Assembly: GCF_008017805.1 (NCBI RefSeq)
Contig: NZ_VRTT01000018.1
Span: 46,172-110,171, forward strand
Source of the DNA: Paenibacillus sp. N3.4
GTDB taxonomy: Bacteria; Bacillota; Bacilli; Paenibacillales; NBRC-103111
Direction of reading: 5' to 3'
Length of the DNA: 64,000 nt
Below are positions 17,282 through 26,460 of this stretch, piece by piece. Below the pieces are notes generated by a model that had not been told where the DNA came from, made no database searches, and worked only from the letters and a program-made list of their open reading frames with translations. The translations under genes and the position numbers were made by a program. How positions within the stretch are numbered: position 1 is the stretch's first letter; the number at the start of each line of letters is the position of its first letter.

Positions 17282-17979
17282 GCATCCGGCCCCTCGAATT
17301 TATAGCCTACGCCCCAGACGGTGCGAATGCTCCAGTCTACCTTTCTTTCGGTCCAAGCAGACAGCTTTTGTCTTAACCTCTTAATGTACAAATCAACGAC
17401 ACGGTCTTCACCCTCGAAATCCCATCCCCATATCTTGGAAATCAAATCTTCCCGAGTGAATACCTGATTCGGATTGCGCACGAAAAACAGCAGCAGCTCG
17501 TACTCTTTTTTAGGTAAAGCAACTAACTGCCTTTCGACCGTTACATCATGTGACAAGACATCGATCCGTAAGCTGCCCACCTCATAAATATGAGCTGGCG
17601 TTCCAGCTTTTGTGCGAAGCAACGTGCGACGCAAAATAGTTGTCACACGGGCAACTAATTCATTAGGGTCAAAAGGCTTCACTAAATAGTCGTCTGCTCC
17701 CATCTGCAGGCCTTCAATCCGTTCATCGACATCTCCGCGCGCCGTCAACATCATGATGGGCACATCGCTCTTGGCGCGAATCATCTGGCATACGGACCAA
17801 CCCTCCCGCTTCGGCAGCATAATATCTAAGACGATGAAATCCGGACTCAGCAAATCAAACTGCTGCAAGGCATGCTCTCCGTCATGTGCGGTCACGACGG
17901 CGTATCCGTTTTTCTCTAAATAAAGCTTCGTAATCCGGCAAATATTGAGATCATCATCTACCACCAAAACCGTTTTCAT
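17275..17979 (-). CDS. OmpR/PhoB-family response regulator
   Basis: The 234-residue protein has a receiver domain (D8/D9/D10, phosphoacceptor D52 in 'FIVLDIMLP', Lys in 'YLVKPFDPNE') and a C-terminal winged helix with 'LVALPKKEYELLLFFVRNPNQVFTREDLISKIWGWD' split over its helices and 'VVDLYIKRLRQKL' as recognition helix. It forms an operon with the split kinase immediately downstream. Target genes are unknown; the nearby secreted repeat protein gene is a possible target by position only. Confidence 0.95.
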   Translation of the reverse strand: MKTVLVVDDDLNICRITKLYLEKNGYAVVTAHDGEHALQQFDLLSPDFIVLDIMLPKREGWSVCQMIRAKSDVPIMMLTARGDVDERIEGLQMGADDYLVKPFDPNELVARVTTILRRTLLRTKAGTPAHIYEVGSLRIDVLSHDVTVERQLVALPKKEYELLLFFVRNPNQVFTREDLISKIWGWDFEGEDRVVDLYIKRLRQKLSAWTERKVDWSIRTVWGVGYKFEGPDAC

Positions 17980-18086
17980 AGGGGGCTCTCCTCTTCTTAC
18001 TTCATATCCTACAGGACTTCGTTAACTAACCTCCCGTTACGTCTCATATTTTGCAGTTTACAAGAAATTTGTGAACAAAAAATGGC

Positions 18087-18114
18087 AAAAAAACCCTAGC
18101 TATCACTAGGATTT
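18087..18114 (-). terminator. Intrinsic terminator of glnS
   Basis: On the minus strand CCTAG and CTAGG pair around a six-base loop, followed by a run of seven T. It is about 40 bases past the glnS stop. Confidence 0.8.
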
Positions 18115-18153
18115 CTTTGACTATATCTATGCATTCGTGAAGCACTACAGCAC

Positions 18154-19815
18154 TTAAACGACAAATGAGCTTTTCAATGAAACGATCAGGTTGAACACTA
18201 AATGGTCAGTCGTTGTATGTTTAGGATCTACATTGAAATAACCATGGCGGAAAAATTGAAATTTATCATGCGGCTTGGCTTGTTTCATATTGTCTTCCAC
18301 GAAACCTTGGATTATTTGCAGGGAATTGGGGTTCAAATTCTCTAAGAAAGAAGCACTCTCGTTCTCCTGATCATCCAAAATCAACGGCTCATACAACCGG
18401 AATTCAGCAGGAACAGCGCTTTTGGCATCTACCCAGTGGATCGTACCCTTTACTTTACGGCCCGTAAAGCCGCTGCCGCTCTTCGTTTCTACATCATACG
18501 TACAATGAAGCTCAACCACTTCGCCATTCTCATCTTTGATGAATTCGTTACATTTGATGAAATAAGCATTTTTCAGACGCACTTCGTTACCTGGGAATAA
18601 GCGGAAATATTTATTCGGCGGATTTTCCATGAAATCGTCTTGTTCGATGTAAATTTCGCGAGAGAACGGAATTTGACGGTTGCCCATTTCCGGATTCTCG
18701 GAGTTGTTTTCAGCCTCCAAAAGCTCCGATTGATCCTCCGGATAGTTCGTAATCACGACTTTAAGCGGATTTAGAACAGCCATGGTACGAAGCGCCTTCA
18801 ACTTCAAGTCCTCGCGAATGAAATGATCCAGCATCTTGCCATCGACGACACTGTAGCTCCGAGCTACGCCAATTTCGCGGGCAAACGTGCGAATCGCTTC
18901 AGGTGTAAAGCCTCTGCGGCGAAGTCCCGAGATGGTTGGCATCCGAGGATCGTCCCAACCGTCAACGGCTTTCTCGTCAACGAGCTGTTTCAGCTTTCTT
19001 TTGCTCATGACCGTGTTAGTCAGGTTTAAGCGCGCAAATTCAAATTGCCTAGGTACATTTGGCATTTCGCATTCTCGAATCACCCAATCGTAGAAAGGAC
19101 GTTGGTCTTCAAACTCAAGTGTACAGATCGAATGAGTAACGCCTTCAATCGCATCCTCAAGCGGATGAGCGAAAGCATACATCGGGTAAATGCACCAAGC
19201 ATCCCCTGTTTTGTGATGATGAGCATGAACAACACGGTAGAGGATCGGATCACGGAGGTTGATATTTGGCGAAGACATATCAATCTTGGAGCGAAGCACA
19301 CGCTCGCCATCTTTGAATTCGCCGGCACGCATACGCTCGAACAAGCTTAAGTTCTCTTCCACGCTGCGATCACGGTGTGGGCTATTTTTACCTGGTTCCG
19401 TCAAGGTTCCACGCGTTTCCCGAATCTCATCCGCCGTTTGGTCGTCAACATAGGCAAGACCTTTGCGAATCAAAACCAAAGCGCGGCTATACATTTCCTC
19501 GAAATAATCCGAAGCGAAAAATAGGCCGTCCCATGTGAAACCGAGCCAAGCAACGTCGGCCTTAATCGATTCTACATACTCCGTATCTTCCTTCGCAGGA
19601 TTCGTATCATCGAAGCGCAGGTTTGCTAATCCTTTAAACTCATGAGCCAGTTCAAAATTAAGACAAATCGACTTCGCATGTCCTATATGAAGATATCCGT
19701 TCGGTTCCGGTGGGAATCGGGTGATCACCTGGCTGACTTTGCCTGATTTCAGATCTTCGTTTACAATGTTCTTAATGAAATTGGATGGAGTGCTTGTCGT
19801 ACTCTTCGTTTCCAT
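18154..19815 (-). CDS. glnS: Glutaminyl-tRNA synthetase
   Basis: This class I aminoacyl-tRNA synthetase carries the HIGH signature '[15 protein letters not shown]' near the N-terminus and a KMSKS-type 'VMSKRKL' near residue 270. Other GlnRS blocks are '[13 protein letters not shown]', '[22 protein letters not shown]' and the C-terminal anticodon-binding beta barrels. It charges tRNA-Gln directly. The start at 19815 is preferred to the upstream ATG 19863 because GGGAGAGAGG lies between them. Length is about 553 residues, as in E. coli, with no C-terminal YqeY fusion (a form reported in related bacteria). Most Bacilli lack GlnRS and use GatCAB amidation, so the gene is phylogenetically notable. 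It is divergent from the aminopeptidase gene. Confidence 0.95.
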   Translation of the reverse strand: METKSTTSTPSNFIKNIVNEDLKSGKVSQVITRFPPEPNGYLHIGHAKSICLNFELAHEFKGLANLRFDDTNPAKEDTEYVESIKADVAWLGFTWDGLFFASDYFEEMYSRALVLIRKGLAYVDDQTADEIRETRGTLTEPGKNSPHRDRSVEENLSLFERMRAGEFKDGERVLRSKIDMSSPNINLRDPILYRVVHAHHHKTGDAWCIYPMYAFAHPLEDAIEGVTHSICTLEFEDQRPFYDWVIRECEMPNVPRQFEFARLNLTNTVMSKRKLKQLVDEKAVDGWDDPRMPTISGLRRRGFTPEAIRTFAREIGVARSYSVVDGKMLDHFIREDLKLKALRTMAVLNPLKVVITNYPEDQSELLEAENNSENPEMGNRQIPFSREIYIEQDDFMENPPNKYFRLFPGNEVRLKNAYFIKCNEFIKDENGEVVELHCTYDVETKSGSGFTGRKVKGTIHWVDAKSAVPAEFRLYEPLILDDQENESASFLENLNPNSLQIIQGFVEDNMKQAKPHDKFQFFRHGYFNVDPKHTTTDHLVFNLIVSLKSSFVV

Positions 19816-19900
19816 ATGTGTCCAGCCTCTCTCCCACGGGGTTAAAGTTTTATTTTCTATCATACACTAAATCTTAGTAAAATATAAAGGAGCCAGCGAG

Positions 19901-21130
19901 ATGGAAACGTTTGAATATTACTTAGATAAATATGCCGAGCTAGCTGTACGAGTAGGATTAAATGTACAAAAAGATCAAACCGTCGTCATTATGACCCCTA
20001 TTGCCTGCGCTGACTTCGTTCGCATGCTAACGAAAAAAGCTTATGATGCAGGTGCCAAAGATGTCGTGATCGACTGGGACGATGATGAAGTGAAGGCACT
20101 TCGTCTGAAGCACGCCCCGGAATCCGCACTTCGCGAGTATCCGATGTGGAGAGCCAACGGGCTGGAGGAGATGGCCAAAGAAGGCGCGGCCTTCTTGCAA
20201 ATCTACGCGCCCAACTCGGATTTGCTTAAAGATGTAGATCCAGAACGAGTCGCGATCTCCAGTAAAACAACAGCAACAGCGCGGGAAGGGTTTCTTAAAT
20301 ACTTGCGCAGCAATCAGGTTAACTGGTTGATGGTCTCCTTCCCCACCGCGGAGTGGTCGGCCAAAGTATTCCCTGAGCTTGGCGAGACAGAACGTATTCA
20401 TAAACTGTGGGAACAAATTTTCAAGCTGACCCGCGTGGATAAGGCGGATCCGGTAGACGCATGGAAACAGCACATCGAGACACTAACCACGAAACAGAAC
20501 GTGTTGAACGATAAAAGGTACAAACAGCTTCATTTCCAAGGACCCGGTACCGATCTATATATTGAACTTGCTCCTAAACACTTATGGGTGGCTGCGGGCA
20601 GTACAACCGATCGAGGCATTTATTTCGTGCCGAACATTCCGACGGAAGAAGTATTCACCATGCCGGGACGCAATGGTACGAACGGAACCGTTCGCAGTAC
20701 ATTGCCGCTTAGCTACCAAGGCTCTCTAATCGAGGGATTCAGCCTGACGTTTGAACATGGCAAGGTAGTTGAAGCAACGGCAGAGGTGGGCCAGGAAGTG
20801 TTGAATAAAATGCTGGATATGGACGAGGGTGCTCGTTACTTGGGTGAAGTTGCCCTCGTGCCTCACGACTCCCCGATTTCTCAGTCTGGGCTTATCTACT
20901 ACAATACGTTATTTGATGAAAATGCATCCTGTCACGTCGCTCTTGGTAATTCGTATCCCTTCACGATAGAAGGCGGAACAACGATGACCCCGGAGGAATT
21001 GGCTGCGAACGGCTACAATAAAAGCTTAATCCACGTAGATTTCATGATTGGTTCTGCTGACATGGATATCGACGGTGTGTACGAGGATGGTACCCGCGAA
21101 CCTTTGTTCCGCAAAGGAACCTGGGTGTAA
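19901..21130 (+). CDS. M29-family metallo-aminopeptidase (AmpS/PepS-like)
   Basis: The 409-residue protein matches aminopeptidase family M29: 'YYLDKYAELAVRVGLNVQKDQTVVI', 'VSFPTAEWSAKVFP', 'FTMPGRNGTNGTVRSTLPLSYQG', 'GEVALVPHDSPISQSGLIYYNTLFDENASCHVALG' split over the metal site, and 'HVDFMIGSADMDIDGV'. It is expected to be a cytoplasmic, divalent-metal-dependent exopeptidase. AAAGGAGC precedes the ATG. It ends at a terminator shared with the convergent gene. Confidence 0.95.
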   Translation: METFEYYLDKYAELAVRVGLNVQKDQTVVIMTPIACADFVRMLTKKAYDAGAKDVVIDWDDDEVKALRLKHAPESALREYPMWRANGLEEMAKEGAAFLQIYAPNSDLLKDVDPERVAISSKTTATAREGFLKYLRSNQVNWLMVSFPTAEWSAKVFPELGETERIHKLWEQIFKLTRVDKADPVDAWKQHIETLTTKQNVLNDKRYKQLHFQGPGTDLYIELAPKHLWVAAGSTTDRGIYFVPNIPTEEVFTMPGRNGTNGTVRSTLPLSYQGSLIEGFSLTFEHGKVVEATAEVGQEVLNKMLDMDEGARYLGEVALVPHDSPISQSGLIYYNTLFDENASCHVALGNSYPFTIEGGTTMTPEELAANGYNKSLIHVDFMIGSADMDIDGVYEDGTREPLFRKGTWV

Positions 21131-21152
21131 AACAAGCTTTGCAAAGTAAACG

Positions 21153-21206
21153 AAAACACCGCCAATGCCAGGACCATCATGGCTCCTTCGGATTGGCGGT
21201 GTTTTT
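21153..21206. terminator. Bidirectional terminator between convergent genes
   Basis: AAAACACCGCCAAT and ATTGGCGGTGTTTT form a long stem around a loop of about 25 bases, with A and T tracts at both ends. It serves the aminopeptidase gene (plus) and the secreted protein gene (minus). Confidence 0.88.
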
Positions 21207-22036
21207 TAGCGCATTTTAGGATGCTGCAGCGTTTTGGTGATAGATGATTTCTGCAACATCCACTTTCCGTCCATCCACTTCCATTCCGAAGTGACATAGC
21301 CTATTGTATCTGCGTTAGCGATACCTGTTATTCGCTGGATACCCTTGAGCTCACAAATACCATTTTGATCTATATCCACTGGCTGCAAGGCCCCAAATCC
21401 ATTTACGTTTACGATGATCGGTTTTACCAGTTTCCCGTTATTGTACACACCGAATTTATCATAATCGTCTTTCCGATCCTTGAGATCGATCTTAACCGAT
21501 TTCCTTGTTGCTTCAATTTTCAACTTCACCACATAGTTGTTCTTAAACGTTGCCTTAACGCGAAGCGGATCGGGCAGTGGAAATGCCGTCGGGACATTAT
21601 TATTCAATGAATAGATGGAATAGGTTGATAATCCACCACTTCCGCCTGTTTCAGCAGATACATAGATTTCAGGTATTTGGTCACCGGTAAAATCACAAAA
21701 TACCATCTGCGGGTTGTACCCACCTTCAAGGGGTATGACGACTTGGGTTTGTGAGGGTCCTGTTACGATAATAAACAATTTGTTAAAGTACGGACTTGAA
21801 TTGTCTAGTTTGGTGCCCACTAAAGCAACATGATCGGGTTTTCCATCGCCTGTGACATCCACTTCTCGAGTTTGCAAAAGTTGTCCCTGCTGGGTATTAG
21901 GGGGCGGCGACGGTAGTTCTTCGTTACTTCCGGCGAATGCCCCTCCCGTTCCGCTCAATAATAGACTGCTCAATAATAAACTGATTGCCACCGATTGGAA
22001 GGCAATTTTGGTGCTTTTTCTAAACAAGATGCTCAA
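21206..22036 (-). CDS. Secreted protein with FG-GAP/VCBS-like segments
   Basis: The 276-residue protein starts with a Sec signal peptide (basic N-terminus, then a long hydrophobic stretch to 'GGAFAG', likely cleaved after AFA). The mature part includes 'TREVDVTGDGKPDHVALVG' and 'MVFCDFTGDQIPEIYVS', which are D-x-[ND]-G-D calcium-loop motifs typical of VCBS/FG-GAP beta-propeller blades and of some Paenibacillus surface proteins. The C-terminal 'GYVTSEWKWMDGKWML' ends a compact domain. Function unknown. It overlaps the shared terminator and has no operon partners. Confidence 0.8.
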   Translation of the reverse strand: MSILFRKSTKIAFQSVAISLLLSSLLLSGTGGAFAGSNEELPSPPPNTQQGQLLQTREVDVTGDGKPDHVALVGTKLDNSSPYFNKLFIIVTGPSQTQVVIPLEGGYNPQMVFCDFTGDQIPEIYVSAETGGSGGLSTYSIYSLNNNVPTAFPLPDPLRVKATFKNNYVVKLKIEATRKSVKIDLKDRKDDYDKFGVYNNGKLVKPIIVNVNGFGALQPVDIDQNGICELKGIQRITGIANADTIGYVTSEWKWMDGKWMLQKSSITKTLQHPKMR

Positions 22037-22248
22037 CTCTCTTTGCCTTGGATTTGGAATCAGCTTATTATTGCTACTATATCCGCGGGATATACGAAAA
22101 AAGGGATTGGCAGCTCACCGAAAAGATCGTTTTGTCTCAATTTTCGATAAAATACACTTTATAGAGTTATGGCAGCATTCGAGAAAAGGAATTTTCCATC
22201 ACGACTCGAATGTTATTCTATCCAACCTGAATTAATGAGGTGCACGGT

Positions 22249-23193
22249 TTGAAAATTGATCGCCTGCTAGCTATTACGATGCTGCTGCTTAATCGCAAAA
22301 GAATTAGTGCCAAAGAAATTTCGGAACGTTTTGAGGTTTCTTTACGAACGGTTTACCGTGACGTTGAAGCCATTAACCAAGCCGGAATTCCCGTCGTCTC
22401 CTACGCAGGTGCCAGCGGCGGCTATGAAATTATGGATCAGTACCGACTAGACCGCCAGTTTCTCTCCTTAGAGGAACTACAATCCATTATTACCGGTCTC
22501 AAAGGCATTCACGCCTCCGTCGGTGACCAAGAAATCGGCAACCTGCTCGATAAAGTCGGTGCACTTGTCGCTAAATCGGAACAGCATACAGTCGCTAACA
22601 TGAACAACCAACTCATCATAGATATGAATCCATGGCGCAAAGGCAGTGAAGACAAAGAGAAGCTGAATCAGCTTCGAACAGCCATTCGACAACAACAGCT
22701 TGTTTCTTTTCACTATACATCTTCCCAAAGTGAATTATCGGTGCGTACAGTTGAGCCTATGGGTATTGTCGTCAAAGGCTACAGTTGGTATTTGTACGGC
22801 TTCTGCTTGCTTCGCCAAGACTTTCGCATCTTTCGCTTATCTCGCTTGAAAGAACTCGAGGTGTTAACCAGAACCTTCGAGCGTAAAAAAGAAGAGATCG
22901 AACCCCTCCATTTCTGTTGGGGCAAAGATGACCCTTCCTCGCTAATTACGTTAGTCTTGCATATACAACCGAACGTTCGTGCTCAGGTTGAGGATTATTT
23001 TAAACCTGAAGACATTATCGTACAAAAAGACGGTACCTTGCTGGTCACAGCCAGGCAGCCTGACGAACCGTGGCTCCACGGAATGTTGTTAAGCTACGGC
23101 GCTAATTTACGGGTTCTTGAACCTCCGCATATCATAGAGATCATCAAGGAAAAAGCTAAACAAATTATTAATTTGTATGCGGTTGAACACTGA
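22249..23193 (+). CDS. YafY-type HTH and WYL-domain transcriptional regulator
   Basis: The protein of about 314 residues has an N-terminal DeoR-like HTH ('RKRISAKEISERFEVSLRTVYRDVEAINQAG', in two helices) and a C-terminal WYL domain ('SFHYTSSQSELSVRTVEPMGIVVKGYSWYLYGFC', in parts) plus the WCX extension. WYL proteins sense ligands, often nucleic acids or cyclic nucleotides. TTG at 22249 is the best start, with TGAGGTG six bases upstream. The next genes on the strand encode DinB-like and GyrI-like proteins, after four 40-bp direct repeats that may be its binding sites (inference). Confidence 0.93.
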   Translation: MKIDRLLAITMLLLNRKRISAKEISERFEVSLRTVYRDVEAINQAGIPVVSYAGASGGYEIMDQYRLDRQFLSLEELQSIITGLKGIHASVGDQEIGNLLDKVGALVAKSEQHTVANMNNQLIIDMNPWRKGSEDKEKLNQLRTAIRQQQLVSFHYTSSQSELSVRTVEPMGIVVKGYSWYLYGFCLLRQDFRIFRLSRLKELEVLTRTFERKKEEIEPLHFCWGKDDPSSLITLVLHIQPNVRAQVEDYFKPEDIIVQKDGTLLVTARQPDEPWLHGMLLSYGANLRVLEPPHIIEIIKEKAKQIINLYAVEH

Positions 23194-23237
23194 CATGCTG
23201 TTGTCAGCTGTAGTTGGCTATACTTAGTCTATAAGTC

Positions 23238-23385
23238 ATGCCAGTTTTCTGGCGAAAACTCTAAGCCTATGCTTACGATGCCAGTTTTCTGGCGAAAACT
23301 CTAAGCTTATGCTTACGATGTCAGTTTTCTGGCGAAAAATCTAAGCTTATGCTTACGATGCCAGTTTTCTGGCGAAAACTCTAAG
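23238..23385 (+). repeat. Four tandem 40-bp direct repeats with overlapping palindromes
   Basis: Units start at 23241, 23281, 23321 and 23361 (the last truncated after 25 bases), with an exact 40-bp period and only a few substitutions. Each contains GCCAG-TTTT-CTGGC (unit 3 has TCAG) and the overlapping AGTTTTC-TGGC-GAAAACT, two hairpins that cannot form together. The last unit runs straight into the ribosome binding site of the DinB gene. There are no unique spacers, so it is not a CRISPR array. Confidence 0.95.
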
Positions 23386-23397
23386 GAGGCTCAACTC

Positions 23398-23898
23398 ATG
23401 TTCACAACGATTCAGGATTTTGTTAAGGAATGGACATTCGAATCTACAGCAACTCAGCGCGTCTTAGACACGCTAACCGATGCATCGTTGGCACAGCGAA
23501 TCGCTCCAGACTTCCGCACGCTAGGTCAATTAGCCTGGCATATCACAACAACCATTCACGAGATGTTGACGCGTACAGGCCTAGAGTTTGATGCACCCGA
23601 AGGTGAAGAGCATGCACCGGCCTCAGTCAAAGTAATTGCTGACACGTATCGTGCTTCTGCCGCCTCACTAAAGAACGCCATTGAATCGCAATGGACAGAT
23701 GCCAAGCTTACAGAAACCGTTGATATGTATGGTGAGATGTGGGCGAATAGTGCCACATTGCGTATCCTCATCTCTCATGAGATACACCACCGTGGAGAAA
23801 TGATCGTCCTTATGCGACAAGCCGGACTCCGTGTCCCTGACATTTATGGTCCGACTCGTGAGGATTGGTTGGAACGCGGCATGCAGCCACTGGTCTAA
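23398..23898 (+). CDS. DinB-family metal-dependent protein
   Basis: The 166-residue four-helix bundle protein has the three metal-binding His of DinB/YfiT proteins: one in 'LGQLAWHITTTIHEM' (about residue 48) and the pair in 'ISHEIHHRGEMIVLMRQAGLRVP' (about 127-131). DinB relatives include thiol transferases and DNA-damage-induced proteins; the substrate here is unknown. AAGGAGG precedes the ATG directly after the 40-bp repeat array. The GyrI-like gene follows by 23 bases, probably co-transcribed. Confidence 0.92.
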   Translation: MFTTIQDFVKEWTFESTATQRVLDTLTDASLAQRIAPDFRTLGQLAWHITTTIHEMLTRTGLEFDAPEGEEHAPASVKVIADTYRASAASLKNAIESQWTDAKLTETVDMYGEMWANSATLRILISHEIHHRGEMIVLMRQAGLRVPDIYGPTREDWLERGMQPLV

Positions 23899-23921
23899 GG
23901 TCCCGCTTCAACAAGAGAGGA

Positions 23922-24419
23922 ATGATTCCAATCCAACCAACATTTAAACAGCTGAACGAATTTCAGGTAACAGGCATATCCGCTCGAACAACCAATGCTC
24001 AAGAAATGGCGGGGAACGGTGTGATCCCGAAGCTTTGGCAGGATTACTACCAGCAAGAAGTTGGGGCAAAAATACCGCATTTCCTCCCGAACAGCCCTAC
24101 TTTCGGGCTATACACAGATTATGAAAGTGATGCCTCAGGTTCCTATCTACTGCTGGTCGGATTGAAAGTGGCTGAGCCAACCGATGTTGCGGGGGATCTA
24201 GTGTCAAAAACGGTTCCAGCCAGTCGGTACGCTATTTTCACTACAGCAAAAGGTCCTGCTTTCACCAATGTTGCCCAAGCATGGGTAGCGATCTGGGATT
24301 GGTTTGCCCACCATCCTGAAATCCAACGAACCTTCACAGGGGATTTTGAATTATACGATGAGAGGACCGCTAATCCATTGGATGCTGAGGTCGATATTTA
24401 TATAGCGATCCAGGAGTAG
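23922..24419 (+). CDS. GyrI-like small-molecule-binding protein (AraC effector-binding type)
   Basis: The protein of about 165 residues has the effector-binding fold of SOUL/GyrI-like domains (Cass2 subtype, PF14526-like): 'FQVTGISARTTN', 'IPKLWQDYYQQ', 'FGLYTDYESDASGSYLLLVGLKV' and 'FTTAKGP...VAQAWVAIWDWF'. It lacks any HTH, so it is a stand-alone drug- or cation-binding domain. ATG 23922 is chosen because GAGAGGA lies just before it; the open frame upstream overlaps dinB. It probably forms an operon with the WYL and DinB genes. Confidence 0.88.
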   Translation: MIPIQPTFKQLNEFQVTGISARTTNAQEMAGNGVIPKLWQDYYQQEVGAKIPHFLPNSPTFGLYTDYESDASGSYLLLVGLKVAEPTDVAGDLVSKTVPASRYAIFTTAKGPAFTNVAQAWVAIWDWFAHHPEIQRTFTGDFELYDERTANPLDAEVDIYIAIQE

Positions 24420-24464
24420 CTCTTCATAAGACATCCCATGGCTTACAAGATCAACAATCCTACG

Positions 24465-24512
24465 AAAACACAAAAAGAAGGATCCTGAACAGGATGCTTC
24501 TTTTTGTGTTTT
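24465..24512. terminator. Bidirectional terminator between convergent genes
   Basis: AACACAAAAAGAAG and CTTCTTTTTGTGTT pair, with an inner ATCCTG/CAGGAT stem. It separates the GyrI-like gene from the convergent DUF2339 gene. Confidence 0.85.
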
Positions 24513-24562
24513 CCTTCTTTGGTCACAGATAAGATTGATTCTCGCAGCCAAATTTCTCTTAT

Positions 24563-26233
24563 TTAGCGCTTATATAAAATTCTTGAGATAACGACTCCAA
24601 TCGTTCCAAGTCCGATAAACAGGATTGCGCGAATTGCGGTAGAGACGTCCGGCAGATCTACGAAAATAATTTTTAGCAGCGTAACGAATAGAAATAAAAT
24701 GCCGACAAGCCTCGCTTTAGGCTTCTTGATTGTTAGTCCATAAACGATTAATAAAATCGCGTAAACGACCCAAACCGCAGATAATACTAAATGTTGATAA
24801 TCAACGGTTAACGCGCGTGTTAGGACATTGGTTATCTGTGTGACAAAGATGAGGCATAGAACCAACTCAGCCCACAGCAAGATATATTGGAGCTCTAATT
24901 TTCCTCGACTTTCTTCGAGCGTTACACGAAAGAAACTGTACAAACCGCCAATGGATGCCAGAAGTGCGAGCCATGCGAACGTTTCTACGGAAAAGATTTC
25001 TTGAATTGGATGAACCAACACGATGATCATTCCAATTAAATAAGTAACGGTTCCTGTGATTTTCTGCAGTTTGCTTCTCAATTTGACCCCTAAGCAGAGA
25101 GCTATTGCGCCTTCGGCTACAATCGCAGCAGCGGATTGGTCAGCTTTCAGCACATAAATTAGCCATAGGAACCAGCCGAACGTGGCGATCGGCAAGTGGA
25201 CGGAGAGGGATCTCTTTTGACTGAAAAGCCAGTAAGAAGTGCCGCTATACAGGAGTGACCATAAGGCTACCATCCATTCATACGTTATTCGATCGCTTGA
25301 ATGTCCATATAACCCGTACATCCACGAGGCCAGCAAGCCAAAACTCATGAAAAGTGTCATCCGCTGTCCTAACGTGTTGTCTTTGGAGGGCAAGGTAGCT
25401 AATGTGTAAAGTAGGGTGTGCTGTAGAATTACGGCAATGATGATTGCGGCTCGATTGTCCGTTCCGTCCCCCATGAGGGACCCCATCAATAAAGAGAGAT
25501 GTAGAACGCCGATCGCCACGTAATAGGCTGCACGGAATGAATAACGGAAAGATACTAGGATCATGGCAATAGAAAATAGAGCCTCGTATCCGATGAATAC
25601 CCAGATGTTGGGTTTTGCAGAATCAACAAGAAATGGCACCAAATATCCAGCAAGTAAAGTAATGATCATTAAGGCTTGCGAACGATGGCGAAGTGCGGTA
25701 AAAACACTTAGACCTATGGATACTACAAATAAAACAAAAGCAAGTCCAGCAGGAATCAATCCAAACAACATATGTGCTGCAAACAAGGAAATAATCAGAA
25801 CGCAGCTGGAACCACCGAGCAGCACTTGCCCAAGAGCTATACGACTGCGGCGAATCTGCGCTTCCCCCTGCCAATACATGAATCCTGCAACTGCGATACC
25901 GAGTATACAGCGTACAGGCTCAGTAATAATCCCCGCGCTGACTGCTGCGGTAAAACCCCACAATACGCCAAGTAGGAACACAACAATAAAGATTCGCGGC
26001 AGCCACACACGAGCAATCAAATACTCCCAGTCTTTGGGGGGAGCGGACTGCTTCGCCTGTTTGGTTATCTCACTATAGGGTTCCATAGCTTCTTGTGCCT
26101 GGAGTACAGGAGTTGTTGTTGCAAGTGTTAGGTGAGCTTGTGAATTTTTTTCTTTTTCAAGAATCGCTTCGAGTTGTTGTTCCAGATCCTTTACCTTCTT
26201 CTCAAGGGTATTAACACGTAGTTCCAGATCCAT
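24563..26233 (-). CDS. DUF2339 polytopic membrane protein
   Basis: The 556-residue protein has an N-terminal coiled coil ('ELRVNTLEKKVKDLEQQLEAI'), a linker, and then more than a dozen hydrophobic segments beginning with 'WLPRIFIVVFLLGVLWGFTAAVSAG', typical of DUF2339. The last segments end 'GTIGVVISRILYKR'. No function is established for the family. It is monocistronic. Confidence 0.88.
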   Translation of the reverse strand: MDLELRVNTLEKKVKDLEQQLEAILEKEKNSQAHLTLATTTPVLQAQEAMEPYSEITKQAKQSAPPKDWEYLIARVWLPRIFIVVFLLGVLWGFTAAVSAGIITEPVRCILGIAVAGFMYWQGEAQIRRSRIALGQVLLGGSSCVLIISLFAAHMLFGLIPAGLAFVLFVVSIGLSVFTALRHRSQALMIITLLAGYLVPFLVDSAKPNIWVFIGYEALFSIAMILVSFRYSFRAAYYVAIGVLHLSLLMGSLMGDGTDNRAAIIIAVILQHTLLYTLATLPSKDNTLGQRMTLFMSFGLLASWMYGLYGHSSDRITYEWMVALWSLLYSGTSYWLFSQKRSLSVHLPIATFGWFLWLIYVLKADQSAAAIVAEGAIALCLGVKLRSKLQKITGTVTYLIGMIIVLVHPIQEIFSVETFAWLALLASIGGLYSFFRVTLEESRGKLELQYILLWAELVLCLIFVTQITNVLTRALTVDYQHLVLSAVWVVYAILLIVYGLTIKKPKARLVGILFLFVTLLKIIFVDLPDVSTAIRAILFIGLGTIGVVISRILYKR

Positions 26234-26383
26234 ACAAGCACCTCTCTTTCATAAAATGAACCCCTATTTGAATGTAAAATGACATATTCCATATTTTAAC
26301 ACGGCTCATGTTGGTACAGTGAAAAATGTATAATTAACAGGCTATGCCAACCCTTTACATCTGCTATTTTTTACCTGAAATAT

Positions 26384-26438
26384 TTGACTTCCGGTAGAAG
26401 TGTGTTATTATTTAATTACGTAATAACGTATTTACGTA
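26384..26438 (+). promoter_or_regulatory. Promoter and three ACGTA repeats at 8-bp spacing before the HTH-ATPase gene
   Basis: TTGACT (26384-26389) is a good -35; AT-rich hexamers at about 26405-26413 can serve as -10. Directly downstream ACGTA occurs at 26418, 26426 and 26434, exactly 8 bp apart, and the first lies in the palindrome TTACGTAA. The position suggests an operator, probably for the adjacent ArsR-like protein itself (inference). Confidence 0.6.
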
Positions 26439-26460
26439 TTTAAATAAAGAGGTGATCCAT

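Noticed and set aside
23238..23385. CRISPR-like array
   Set aside because: The 40-bp units are directly head-to-tail with no unique spacers, and no cas gene is present.
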